A DNA stretch of 64,000 bases, from positions 7,357,001 to 7,421,000 of the forward strand of contig NZ_CP134053.1 of the NCBI RefSeq assembly GCF_031583065.1. Reading direction: 5' to 3'. The translations under genes were made by a program, and so were the position numbers. Shown piece after piece: positions 9,460-16,945 of the stretch (position 1 is the stretch's first letter; every line of letters begins with the position of its first letter). Source of the stretch: Streptomyces sp. CGMCC 4.7035. Its GTDB lineage: Bacteria > Actinomycetota > Actinomycetes > Streptomycetales > Streptomycetaceae. Below the pieces are notes generated by a model, which saw only the letters and a program-made list of their open reading frames with translations, did no database searches and was not told the origin of the DNA.

Positions 9460-9596
9460 GACGACACGCTCCAGAGAGGTCCGAAACGGGCGACCAGAAC
9501 CAAACGGCCGGCCGTCACTCTCCCAAAGCAACGGCGTCACACCGCGTAGCGACACGGTCACTTTCCGGAGTGGACGAGTCCCTGTGGTGTCGTCGG

Positions 9597-10478
9597 TCAG
9601 TAAGCGAAGGCACGCGCCGTGTTGTCCGCGATGGCCGTCGCCAGGGCGTCCTCGTCGAGCCCCTTCACCGCGGCCATGGCGCGGACGGTGACCGGAACGA
9701 GATACGGCGCGTTGGGCCGTCCGCGGTACGGCGCGGGCGTCAGGAACGGCGCGTCGGTCTCCACGAGGACGAGGCCGAGGGGTGCCACGGCGAGCGCGTC
9801 GCGCAGCGGCTGCGCGTTCTTGAAGGTGACGTTCCCGGCGAACGACATGAAGTACCCGGCACGCGCGCAGACCTCGGCCATCTCCGCGTCGCCCGAGTAG
9901 CAGTGGAAGACGGTCCGCTCCGGCGCACCCTCCTCCTTGAGGATGCGCAGCACGTCGGCGTGGGCGTCGCGGTCGTGGATGACCAGTGTCTTGCCGTGCC
10001 GCTTGGCGATCTCGATGTGCGCGCGGAAGGACCGCTCCTGGGCGGCCTTGCCCTCGGGCCCCGTGCGGAAGTAGTCGAGTCCGGTCTCACCGACGCCCTT
10101 GACGTGCGGGAGGGCGGCGAGGCGGTCGATCTCGGCGAGCGCGTCGTCCAGGGCGGCGGCGCCTCCCGGCTCGCGCGCGCCCTGCCGGGACCAGCCGTCG
10201 GGGTCGCCGTGCACGATGCGCGGCGCCTCGTTCGGGTGCAGCGCCACGGTCGCGTGCACGGCGTCGTACGCGGCGGCCGTCTCGGCGGCCCAGCGCGAGC
10301 CCTTCAGGTCGCAGCCGACCTGCACGACCGTGGTCACACCGACGGACGCGGCCTTGGCCAGGCCCTCCTCCACCGTGCCGGACTGCATGTCGAGGTGGGT
10401 GTGCGAGTCGGCGACGGGCACGCGGAGCGGCTCGGGAAGCGGCGGCGGCGCGTTCTTGTCGGACGGTTGGGAAGGCAT
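9597..10478 (-). CDS. TatD-family metal-dependent hydrolase
   Basis: The 293-residue protein has the TatD pattern: the metal-binding SHTHLD near residue 25, GETGLDYFR, LVIHDRDAH, and the closing ETDAPFLTP. The family has 3'-5' DNase and other phosphohydrolase activities in DNA repair or RNA quality control. The first 22 residues (SDKNAPPPLPEP) are a flexible Streptomyces extension. It lies upstream of rpfB in the same direction, 137 bases away, so it may be read separately. Confidence 0.93.
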   Translation of the reverse strand: MPSQPSDKNAPPPLPEPLRVPVADSHTHLDMQSGTVEEGLAKAASVGVTTVVQVGCDLKGSRWAAETAAAYDAVHATVALHPNEAPRIVHGDPDGWSRQGAREPGGAAALDDALAEIDRLAALPHVKGVGETGLDYFRTGPEGKAAQERSFRAHIEIAKRHGKTLVIHDRDAHADVLRILKEEGAPERTVFHCYSGDAEMAEVCARAGYFMSFAGNVTFKNAQPLRDALAVAPLGLVLVETDAPFLTPAPYRGRPNAPYLVPVTVRAMAAVKGLDEDALATAIADNTARAFAY

Positions 10479-10510
10479 GCCCCGATCCTACGAAAGGGGC
10501 ATGCCGTACC

Positions 10511-10613
10511 TCGTACGGGAGGATCCGTCACCCTGTCGTACGGGGAGAACCCATCACCCTGTCGTACGGGGAGAACCCGTCTCCCTGTCGTACGGGGAGG
10601 ATCCGTCACCCGG
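10511..10613. repeat. 26-bp tandem repeat, four copies
   Basis: The unit TCGTACGGGGAGAACCCGTC plus about six bases recurs at 10511, 10536, 10562 and 10588 with a few substitutions; the first copy is one base shorter. The array fills the gap between tatD and the zinc-ribbon gene and its last copy overlaps that gene's stop. Each unit has a CCCGT/ACGGG pair, so the array can form alternative hairpins and may act as a terminator for the zinc-ribbon gene. Confidence 0.85.
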
Positions 10614-11058
10614 CCTTGCGGTGGTGGAACGGGTGGAGCAGGTCCGAGAGGTGCCAGTGGTGGTCCTCCTGCGGCTTCCCGGACTCGGTCTGCGGCTCGT
10701 CGAGGGTCTCCCCGACGGCCCGCGGCACCGGACGGCGGTGCCGGTGCAGGGAGTTCTGCGCGGAGGACACCTGACCGGGGCGCATGATGCGCACCACATG
10801 GCTGTCGCAGTTCAGGCAGGTGGGCCGGCTCAGTGGCGACGGGACGACATTGCCCCCCGCCACGTACCTCACGAACTCGTTGCCGTCCCCGTCGAGGTGG
10901 TGCTCTATCTCGTACGACTGCTCCCAGCCGTGCCCGCATCGCATACAGGCGAAGGAATAGGACTCGTGTACGACGGCGGTCGCCGCGCCTCGGTCGGCCT
11001 GCCCGGTGACGGCACCGGCCGGGGCCATCGCGCCGGGCTGCCCTGCGATCTCACTCAT
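10606..11058 (-). CDS. Conserved actinobacterial protein with two CxxC motifs
   Basis: This 150-residue protein has ACMRCGHGW at about residues 37-45 and CLNCDSH about 45 residues later, which together can bind one zinc ion as a zinc ribbon. The tail is rich in His, Arg and Pro (HLSDLLHPFHHRK). A good ribosome-binding site (AGAGGAG) lies seven bases before the ATG at 11058. No catalytic motif is visible and I cannot give a function. Confidence 0.8.
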   Translation of the reverse strand: MSEIAGQPGAMAPAGAVTGQADRGAATAVVHESYSFACMRCGHGWEQSYEIEHHLDGDGNEFVRYVAGGNVVPSPLSRPTCLNCDSHVVRIMRPGQVSSAQNSLHRHRRPVPRAVGETLDEPQTESGKPQEDHHWHLSDLLHPFHHRKAG

Positions 11059-11272
11059 GCCAGCTCCTCTTGTCCGCTGGGCTAGGGACGGTTCGTCCCT
11101 TCACTCAGTGGACGCCTTCGCCGACGCGAACGCATCAGGCCCTGTCGAGTGTTGGAGGCGATTTGGACTTCGCTTGCCAAATCCACCCGGTCGCGCCGTT
11201 ACCGCTTTGCTTTCGGCGACAGCCCTTTGCCCACCCATGGGGCGCACGCTCATGAGAGATGCGCGCTGCTCA

Positions 11273-11291
11273 GAGGGGGTATAAGCCCCTC
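11273..11291. terminator. Short hairpin after rsmI
   Basis: GAGGGG and CCCCTC arms around a TATAAG-type loop lie 18 bases past the rsmI stop on the minus strand. The rest of the gap (11059-11272) holds the upstream region of the zinc-ribbon gene and a GATTTGG...CCAAATC inverted repeat at about 11160-11183; I see no gene there. Confidence 0.45.
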
Positions 11292-11308
11292 CGGGCCCCT
11301 TCGTGGAC

Positions 11309-12172
11309 TCACCCCGACCGGTCGGCGTTCTTCGCCGCCACCACCGCGTCGAAGACCTCCCGCTTCGGCAGGCCCGCCTCCGCCGCCACCGCCGCGATGG
11401 CCTCCTTGCGGCGCTCCCCCGCCTCTTCCCGCACCCGGACCCGGCGCACCAGCTCGGCCGCGTCCAGTTCCTCGGCGGCCTTCTCGCCCGCGCCCTCCAC
11501 GACCACGGTGATCTCGCCGCGCACGCCCTCGGCGGCCCACACCGCCAGCTCGCCCAGCGGACCGCGCCTGACCTCCTCGTACGTCTTGGTCAGCTCGCGG
11601 CAGACGGCGGCCCTCCGGTCGGCCCCGAACGCCTCGGCCATCGCGGCGAGCGTGTCGTCGAGCCGGTGCGGCGCCTCGAAGTAGACGAGCGTGCGCCGCT
11701 CCTCGGCGACCTCGCGCAGCCGCGACAGCCGTTCGCCCGCCTTGCGCGGCAGGAACCCCTCGAAGCAGAACCGGTCGACGGGCAGCCCCGACAGGGCGAG
11801 CGCGGTGAGCACGGCGGACGGACCGGGCACGGCCGTGACCCGGATGTCCTTCTCCACGGCGGCGGCGACCAGCCGGTACCCGGGGTCGGACACGGACGGC
11901 ATCCCCGCGTCCGTCACCAGCAGCACGCGAGCCCCGGACGCCAGAGCCTCGACCAGCTCCGGCGTCCGGGCGGACTCGTTGCCCTCGAAGTACGACACGA
12001 CACGCCCGGCCGGCTGTACGCCCAGGGCCTGGGTGAGCCGGCGCAGCCGCCGTGTGTCCTCGGCGGCGATCACGTCGGCGGTGGCCAGCTCCTGCGCGAG
12101 CCGCGGCGGCGCGTCCTCGATGTCCCCGATGGGGGTGCCGGCGAGGACCAGGGTTCCGGGCGTTGATGTCAC
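11309..12172 (-). CDS. rsmI: 16S rRNA (cytidine-1402-2'-O)-methyltransferase
   Basis: RsmI adds a 2'-O-methyl group to C1402 in the ribosomal P site. The 287-residue protein has the tetrapyrrole-methylase fold signatures: GTLVLAGTPIGDIEDAPPRL at the start, AEDTRR, VTDAGMPSVSDPG and the central VPGPSAVLTAL. The GTG at 12172 is chosen because it begins just before this conserved start. It is divergent from pmt with a 62-base gap. Confidence 0.95.
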   Translation of the reverse strand: MTSTPGTLVLAGTPIGDIEDAPPRLAQELATADVIAAEDTRRLRRLTQALGVQPAGRVVSYFEGNESARTPELVEALASGARVLLVTDAGMPSVSDPGYRLVAAAVEKDIRVTAVPGPSAVLTALALSGLPVDRFCFEGFLPRKAGERLSRLREVAEERRTLVYFEAPHRLDDTLAAMAEAFGADRRAAVCRELTKTYEEVRRGPLGELAVWAAEGVRGEITVVVEGAGEKAAEELDAAELVRRVRVREEAGERRKEAIAAVAAEAGLPKREVFDAVVAAKNADRSG

Positions 12173-12234
12173 GTTTCCATCCTCGCAGGCCCAGTCCACG
12201 GGACTCACACAGACGTGTTCCCTACGATGGCGCG
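12173..12234. promoter_or_regulatory. Divergent rsmI/pmt promoter region
   Basis: Only 62 bases separate the two start codons, so both promoters must lie here or inside the genes. On the plus strand, TACGAT seven bases before the pmt GTG resembles a -10 box and would give a leaderless or near-leaderless mRNA. This is inference from position. Confidence 0.4.
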
Positions 12235-13974
12235 GTGACCAGTACCGCGTCCTCCACGGACACCCGGCAGGGCCAGGCCACCGAAGACCAGCGGCCGTCG
12301 TGGCAGCAGCGGCTGCGTTTCTTCGGATACGCGGAACGCCCGAGAAGCGACGTCCGCGACCGGCTGGTGCCGCCGTACAGCGAGCCCGGCCCGCGCCTCT
12401 GGGCGGCGATCGGCGTGCGCAAGGAGGTCGCCGATCGCCTCACTCGCTGGTCCGGGTGGGGCGGTCCGCTGCTCGTGACGCTCATGGCCGGGCTGATGCG
12501 GTTCTGGAACCTGGGCAGCCCCAAGGCGGTGATATTCGACGAGACGTACTACGCCAAGGACGCCTGGGCGCTCGTCCACAACGGCTACGAGGCGAACTGG
12601 GCGAAGGACGCCAACGACCTGATCCTCCAGAACAACGGGCATGTGGCGATCCCGACGGACGCCGCGTACGTGGTGCACCCGCCGGTCGGCAAGTTCGTGA
12701 TCGGGCTCGGCGAGCTGATCTTCGGCTTCAATCCGTTCGGCTGGCGCTTCATGACGGCGGTGCTCGGCACGCTGTCGGTGCTGCTGCTGTGCCGCATCGG
12801 CCGCCGTCTGTTCCGCTCGACCTTCCTGGGCTGCCTGGCCGGCGCGCTGATGGCGGTGGACGGACTGCAGTTCGTGATGAGCCGCACATCGCTCCTGGAC
12901 GGCGTCCTGGAGTTCTTCGTGCTGGCGGCCTTCGGCTGTCTGCTAGTCGACCGGGACAGGGCGCGCGCCAGACTGGCGGCGGCGCTCCCGATGGACGCGG
13001 ACGGCCGGATGCGCCCCGACGCCCACATCGCCGAGACCACCCGCTTCGGGTGGCGGCCGTGGCGCTGGACGGCAGGGCTGATGCTGGGCCTGGCCATCGG
13101 CACCAAGTGGAGCGGCCTGTACGTCCTCGCGGCGTTCTGCGTGATGGCCATCCTGTGGGATGTCGGTGCGCGCCGCGTGGCGGGTGCCCGCCGCCCCCGC
13201 CTGCGGGTGTACGAGCGCGATCTGGGCCTGGGGTTCCTGGCCACCGTCCCGGTCGCGCTGGCCGTCTACCTGACCAGCTGGATCGGCTGGATCCTCTCCC
13301 CCGCCGACGGCTCCGGCGGGTACTTCCGCAACTGGGCGGCCACCGACGGCAAGGGCGGCAACTGGACCTTCCTGCCCGACTGGCTGCGCAGCCTGTGGCA
13401 CTACGAGCACGAGGTCTACAAGTTCCACGTCGGCCTGTCGTCCCCGCACACGTACCAGTCCAACCCGTGGAGCTGGATCGTGGTGGGCCGCCCGGTCTCC
13501 TACTTCTACGAGTCCCCGTCCCCCGGCAAGGACGGCTGCCCCGCGGACGCGGGCGGGAAGTGCGCCCGCGAGGTCCTGGCGCTCGGCACCCCGCTGCTGT
13601 GGTGGGCGGCCTGCTTCGCGATCCTGTACGTCCTGTGGCGCTGGGCGTTCCGCCGCGACTGGCGGGCGGGCGCGATCGCCTGCGGCATCGCGGCCGGCTA
13701 CCTGCCCTGGTTCATGTACCAGGAGCGCACGATCTTCTTCTTCTACGCGGTGATCTTCGTCCCGTTCCTGTGCCTGGCGGTGGCGATGATGATCGGCGGC
13801 ATCCTGGGCCCGCCCGGCTCGGACGAACGCCGCCGGATCGCGGGAGCGGCGGGCGCGGGCGTGCTGGTGCTGCTGATCGCCTGGAACTTCATCTACTTCT
13901 GGCCGATCTACACGGGCACGGCGATCCCGATCGACTCGTGGCGGTCGCGGATGTGGCTGGACACCTGGGTCTGA
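12235..13974 (+). CDS. pmt: Protein O-mannosyltransferase (GT39)
   Basis: Pmt moves mannose from polyprenyl phosphate mannose onto Ser/Thr of secreted proteins. The 579-residue membrane protein has the conserved FDETYYAKD with the catalytic Asp-Glu in its first outer loop (around residues 100-108), then about ten membrane helices and a C-terminal PMT_4TMC-like region. In S. coelicolor the pmt gene is needed for phage phiC31 infection, because the phage receptor is a glycoprotein. The GTG at 12235 gives MTSTASSTD. A soluble N-terminal extension of about 70 residues precedes the first helix. Confidence 0.93.
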   Translation: MTSTASSTDTRQGQATEDQRPSWQQRLRFFGYAERPRSDVRDRLVPPYSEPGPRLWAAIGVRKEVADRLTRWSGWGGPLLVTLMAGLMRFWNLGSPKAVIFDETYYAKDAWALVHNGYEANWAKDANDLILQNNGHVAIPTDAAYVVHPPVGKFVIGLGELIFGFNPFGWRFMTAVLGTLSVLLLCRIGRRLFRSTFLGCLAGALMAVDGLQFVMSRTSLLDGVLEFFVLAAFGCLLVDRDRARARLAAALPMDADGRMRPDAHIAETTRFGWRPWRWTAGLMLGLAIGTKWSGLYVLAAFCVMAILWDVGARRVAGARRPRLRVYERDLGLGFLATVPVALAVYLTSWIGWILSPADGSGGYFRNWAATDGKGGNWTFLPDWLRSLWHYEHEVYKFHVGLSSPHTYQSNPWSWIVVGRPVSYFYESPSPGKDGCPADAGGKCAREVLALGTPLLWWAACFAILYVLWRWAFRRDWRAGAIACGIAAGYLPWFMYQERTIFFFYAVIFVPFLCLAVAMMIGGILGPPGSDERRRIAGAAGAGVLVLLIAWNFIYFWPIYTGTAIPIDSWRSRMWLDTWV

Positions 13975-14139
13975 CCGCCGAAGGGCCGTTCGGCCGCACT
14001 TGTGACCGCCCTTCTCCGAGGGCCGGTCGCGCCGTGGTCGACGGGTCCGTTTCGCCCTCGCCGACCGGCGACGTCCTCTAGTGTGATGACGAGCGACGGT
14101 GGCGGGCACCGGTCGCTGTCGGGGGACGGAGGGGCCGCG

Positions 14140-14577
14140 ATGCTGGAATGGATCGCCGCGCTGGCGCTGGCGGGGGGCACGAGTCTGGCCACGGCGATGG
14201 CCGGTGACGCCTGGGAGGGCGTCCGAGGGACGTTCGGCCGGCTGCTGGGCCGCGGGGACACGAACCAGGAGAACAGGTCGCTCGCCCGTCTGGACGCCTC
14301 CGCGGCGACGGTCGCGCAGGCCTCGGCGGAGGACCGGGAAGCCGTGCTGAGCCAGGTCGCGGGACAGTGGCAGACCCGGCTTCAGGACTTTCTGGAGGAG
14401 TACCCCGAGGCCCGCGAGGAGCTTGAGGCGCTCGTCGAGCAGATCCGGGGTCAGGCGCCGGAAGGGCACGCGGTGCGGGTCACCCAGACGATGTCCAACA
14501 ACACCATTCACGGGGCCAGTTTCCAGATCGGCCACATCGGTACGGCGGGCGACTTCACGATCGGCCCCAAGCCCTGA
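14140..14577 (+). CDS. Small effector-like protein with C-terminal amyloid-type motif
   Basis: This 145-residue protein starts with a hydrophobic amphipathic stretch (MLEWIAALALAGGTSLATAMAG), then helical charged sequence to about residue 105. It ends in a glycine-rich strand motif at residues 120-143: NNTIHGASFQIGHIG followed by GDFTIG. That ending resembles the bacterial amyloid signalling sequences (BASS) that pair small pore-type effectors with NLR proteins; the N-terminus fits the associated Bell-like domain. An NB-ARC-like gene fragment begins about 12 bases downstream. It may act as the executioner of an NLR immune pair, now orphaned. Family assignment is by eye. A TAGTGT -10 box lies near 14079. 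Confidence 0.75.
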   Translation: MLEWIAALALAGGTSLATAMAGDAWEGVRGTFGRLLGRGDTNQENRSLARLDASAATVAQASAEDREAVLSQVAGQWQTRLQDFLEEYPEAREELEALVEQIRGQAPEGHAVRVTQTMSNNTIHGASFQIGHIGTAGDFTIGPKP

Positions 14578-14588
14578 GGCCCGTACGC

Positions 14589-14675
14589 CGTGACGACGAA
14601 CTGGAACGGGAGGACCTGTCCTACCGAAGGCTGGACGAGCGGCAGTCGCTGCTGTTCCGCCTGATGCCGCTCAAC
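14589..14675 (+). pseudogene. NB-ARC (NLR-like) gene fragment, left side of insertion
   Basis: In the plus frame from 14589 the sequence reads DDELEREDLSYRRL followed by DERQSLLFRLMPLN. This matches the winged-helix segment that follows the NB-ARC ATPase in Streptomyces TPR/NLR and SARP-type proteins (DLSYRRL..xQARLFRLLPLNPGPD). The ATPase part that should precede it is absent, so an earlier deletion joined it to the effector gene. The reading breaks at 14675, where the insertion element begins. Confidence 0.65.
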
Positions 14676-14680
14676 CGTTC

Positions 14681-16360
14681 CTAGAGACTGAGCGGGAGTG
14701 AGTCCTGCCAGGACTCGTGCTCAGCCGTGTGCCCCGAACGGTTGTGGGCACACTGGTCCCCCGCTTTCGCTCCGCATCCGGCGCCGGCGGATCGTGTCCG
14801 TGGTCCGGGAATGCGGGGGCGGGTTTCCTCACGCCCCGGGATGGCCGATGCGGCCTGGACGGTCCGATGCCCCACAGCATCGCTCTGGTGCTGTGGGGGC
14901 GGTGCCGTCCGTCGCCGGACCGAATGTCCCAGGGCGCGCCGTCCGATCGCCACGGCGGCAGCCTGGTGGCGCGTGGTCTCGCGCGCCTTGGTGGTGAGAG
15001 GTTTTTGCCAGTGCTGGGCGCCCCAGCGGCTGGTGTAGGCGGGATCGACAGCGACGACAGTGATGCCGAGTTCGGCGGCCATGGACACCAGCCTGTTGCG
15101 CAGCCTCGCGGTGGGCATGCCGGAGATCAGCTTGCGGAACCGCTTGCGCCGCCCGTGCTTCTCCCGGGTCTTCTCCGCCGCGAAGTCCAGGTCCTCGATC
15201 GCAATGGCCAGGCCGTGGCGCTTGGCCCAGTGCAGCAGGCGGATCAGGGCATGCCGCACCTGCGCGTCCCGGTGCGGTGCGCTGCCGGTCAGGTCGTAGT
15301 CGAACCTGCGGGGCTCACCGACCGGGTTCCCGTGGGCGTCCAGCCGCCAGCAGGCCAGGTGGTCGGCGTTCATATCCACGCCGACCAGCCCACCGGCACA
15401 GGCCGCTTCCAACGGCACCGTCCTGACGGTCGGGATCTGCCAGGAAGCGGTCAGGTACCAGCGGTCACGGGCCACGTCGTAGTGAATGCGGTACGCCACG
15501 GCGCGGTTCGCCGAGATGCGGTCGGCCCATTCCTCGCCCCGGTGCCGGAAGCCGACCCGGCAGGCGAACACGTACCGGCCGTGCGGCGCGTTCGCAAGAC
15601 CGGCCAGCGGCGCGGGGAGCTTGATGCTCACCTCACCGCCCGGACTGACGCGGATCGTCTCGTTCCCGAACCGCTTCCCCGACTCGCCATCGGCCTGCAG
15701 GAACCAGCGCTCGGCCTCCCACCGGCGCCGCCACCCGGCCTCGGCCAGCTGGGCGGCCTCCAGGTTGTGCCGAGCGCCCAGCAGCTTCTTTCCGCCCCGC
15801 ACCACACGCACACGTCCGGCATCCCGGTCGGCCCGCTCACGCTCCAGCCGGTCTTCGAGCAGGTGCAGGCGCCGGGACTTGGCGAACCACTCCTGCTTGG
15901 AGCGGTAACCGCCCGGCGTGCCCTTGGAGCCCTTGGCCCCGACCGGCAGCGACAACCGGTGCGTGATGGTGTCGACGCCTGCTTCGAGGTTCTGTAAGCA
16001 GGCGAGTTGCCCGCGCCGGGCCAGAGCCCACTGGTCGTGCGTGGCCTTGGTGATGCTGCCCGCCCAGCGGGAGGAGGACTCCTCGGTCAAAGCCCGCTTG
16101 CGCTGGGCCCACTGGTCGCTGTCGTGATCGAGCCCGGCCGCGCAGCGGGCCTTCAGATCATGGGAGGCCAGGGAACCGAGCAGCTCACCGACCATGCGCA
16201 GGACGTTCTCGTCCTGCGCGGTCAGCCCCTTCAGACTGCACCGGATGGCCACCCCGGACGGGCCGGGCACCACGAACGAAGCCGCCACCTGACGCAGCCC
16301 GCCCACGCCAACCACCCCCTGCCCGGTGCCCAAGAACCCGTCACCACACCCAACGAACAC
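14681..16360 (-). CDS. TnpB-like RNA-guided nuclease homologue
   Basis: The ORF is 559 residues, with an uncertain start among several GTG codons near 16250-16360. RuvC-type residues are visible: GVDMNADH (first Asp), AIEDLDF (Glu) and VAVDPAYTSRWG (last Asp). The actinobacterial variant marks AIRCSLKGLT, SSRWAGSITKATHDQWALARR and KTREKHGRRKRFRKLI are present. The C-terminus lacks the paired CxxC zinc finger of classic TnpB in the expected place. It reads antisense to the NLR-like gene it interrupts. It may be active, or kept only as a nuclease. The stop codon is almost at the element's end. Confidence 0.85.
   Translation of the reverse strand: MFVGCGDGFLGTGQGVVGVGGLRQVAASFVVPGPSGVAIRCSLKGLTAQDENVLRMVGELLGSLASHDLKARCAAGLDHDSDQWAQRKRALTEESSSRWAGSITKATHDQWALARRGQLACLQNLEAGVDTITHRLSLPVGAKGSKGTPGGYRSKQEWFAKSRRLHLLEDRLERERADRDAGRVRVVRGGKKLLGARHNLEAAQLAEAGWRRRWEAERWFLQADGESGKRFGNETIRVSPGGEVSIKLPAPLAGLANAPHGRYVFACRVGFRHRGEEWADRISANRAVAYRIHYDVARDRWYLTASWQIPTVRTVPLEAACAGGLVGVDMNADHLACWRLDAHGNPVGEPRRFDYDLTGSAPHRDAQVRHALIRLLHWAKRHGLAIAIEDLDFAAEKTREKHGRRKRFRKLISGMPTARLRNRLVSMAAELGITVVAVDPAYTSRWGAQHWQKPLTTKARETTRHQAAAVAIGRRALGHSVRRRTAPPPQHQSDAVGHRTVQAASAIPGREETRPRIPGPRTRSAGAGCGAKAGDQCAHNRSGHTAEHESWQDSLPLSL
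14700..14716. repeat. Right-end hairpin of the TnpB element
   Basis: GAGTCCTG and CAGGACTC form a perfect 8-base stem around a single C, about 24 bases inside the element edge and just inside the 3' end of the tnpB frame. In IS605-type elements the subterminal hairpin is the TnpA recognition site, and the omega-RNA scaffold ends here. Confidence 0.7.
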
Positions 16361-16492
16361 CGCCCGTAAAGGTCACGCATTCGACGCAAGAACTCCCGTT
16401 CCCCACCCAGGCGCGCGCACGTCGTGGCCGAGATGCTCACTCATGCACACCAGAACGCGCCCAAGTGCTGTCAATCAGCAGCAGTTCCCAAC

Positions 16493-16537
16493 CCCAGGCC
16501 GGACCTCTCCGCCGGGGCCGTGTCGGGGCTGTGCTGA
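16493..16537 (+). pseudogene. NLR-like gene fragment, right side of insertion
   Basis: The frame PRPDLSAGAVSGLC followed by TGA continues the winged-helix motif (LLPLN-PGPDLST-AVAAL) cut at 14675. The stop shows the gene had also suffered other damage. Together with the left fragment it proves the insertion site and orientation. Confidence 0.6.
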
Positions 16538-16557
16538 AAGCAGCCAGCTCGACGCCG

Positions 16558-16773
16558 GAACGCCGGGCCATTCACCGTGAGGCACTGGAGCTGTTCACCC
16601 CCTGCGCCAGAGGGGAGTTCAAGGCGAAGATGCTCCTGAGTCTCGGCCTGCTGGGCCGGGCCGACGAACGCCTCACGGACGCGGAACTGTGGTGAGAGAC
16701 ATGGTGGAGCCGCGCGGCGCAGGGCGGCCTGGCGGCGGCGTTCGCCAACCTGGCCAGGGTCCAGCGCGCCTAG
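16558..16773 (+). pseudogene. Unidentified relic with in-frame TGA
   Basis: From 16558 one frame reads RRAIHREALELF, then KMLLSLGLLGRADERLTDAELW, then a TGA at 16693, and continues in the same frame with ETWWSRAAQGGLAAAFANLARVQRA to TAG at 16771. A single TGG to TGA change would explain the break. REALELF resembles a TPR helix, so it could be the C-terminus of the same NLR-like gene, but this is not certain. The stretch is not a working gene. Confidence 0.45.
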
Positions 16774-16868
16774 GCCCCTTCGAGTCCAGCCATCCGATCT
16801 CTCTTCGGCCAACAAACGGAAACACCGTCCACAACGTGCTCGCGCGCCGCATAGAGTGCCCACAGGCC

Positions 16869-16896
16869 GCTTTTTCTGAACGCGTTCAGAAAAAGC
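16869..16896. promoter_or_regulatory. 28-bp perfect palindrome upstream of PBP gene
   Basis: GCTTTTTCTGAACG is followed at once by its exact reverse complement. It is AT-rich in a GC-rich genome and sits 50 bases before the PBP start. The core TGAACGCGTTCA resembles operators of TetR/AcrR-type repressors. It lies just after a possible -10 (TAGAGT near 16853), so a bound protein would block transcription. It could also be a terminator for upstream reading. Confidence 0.65.
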
Positions 16897-16945
16897 AGGA
16901 GGCTCATACGGGGAGCCCGCCCGGGCGGGCAGGGGAGGACACGCG

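Larger units (their letters stand above)
14676..16492 (-). mobile_element. IS200/IS605-like element carrying only a TnpB-type gene
   Basis: The borders are set by the split NLR-like frame. Joining ...CCGCTCAAC at 14675 to CCCAGGCCGGAC at 16493 restores L-N-P-R-P-D-L-S in one frame. A 4-base CAAC is present at both junctions (14672-14675 and 16489-16492), so the exact edge is uncertain by four bases. Small hairpins lie near each end: an 8-base perfect stem at 14700-14716 and a 5-base stem at 16466-16480, as expected for IS200/IS605 ends. No TnpA gene is present, so it would need a helper in trans. Confidence 0.75.

Noticed and set aside
9460..9596. c-di-AMP (ydaO-type) riboswitch upstream of rpfB, as known for some rpf genes
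   Set aside because: The gap to tatD is only 137 bases and I do not see the conserved ydaO core sequences.
16231..16440. Small minus-strand ORF at the left end of the insertion element, as a possible TnpA
   Set aside because: Only 69 codons, in another frame over the tnpB start, with no HUH or Tyr motif.
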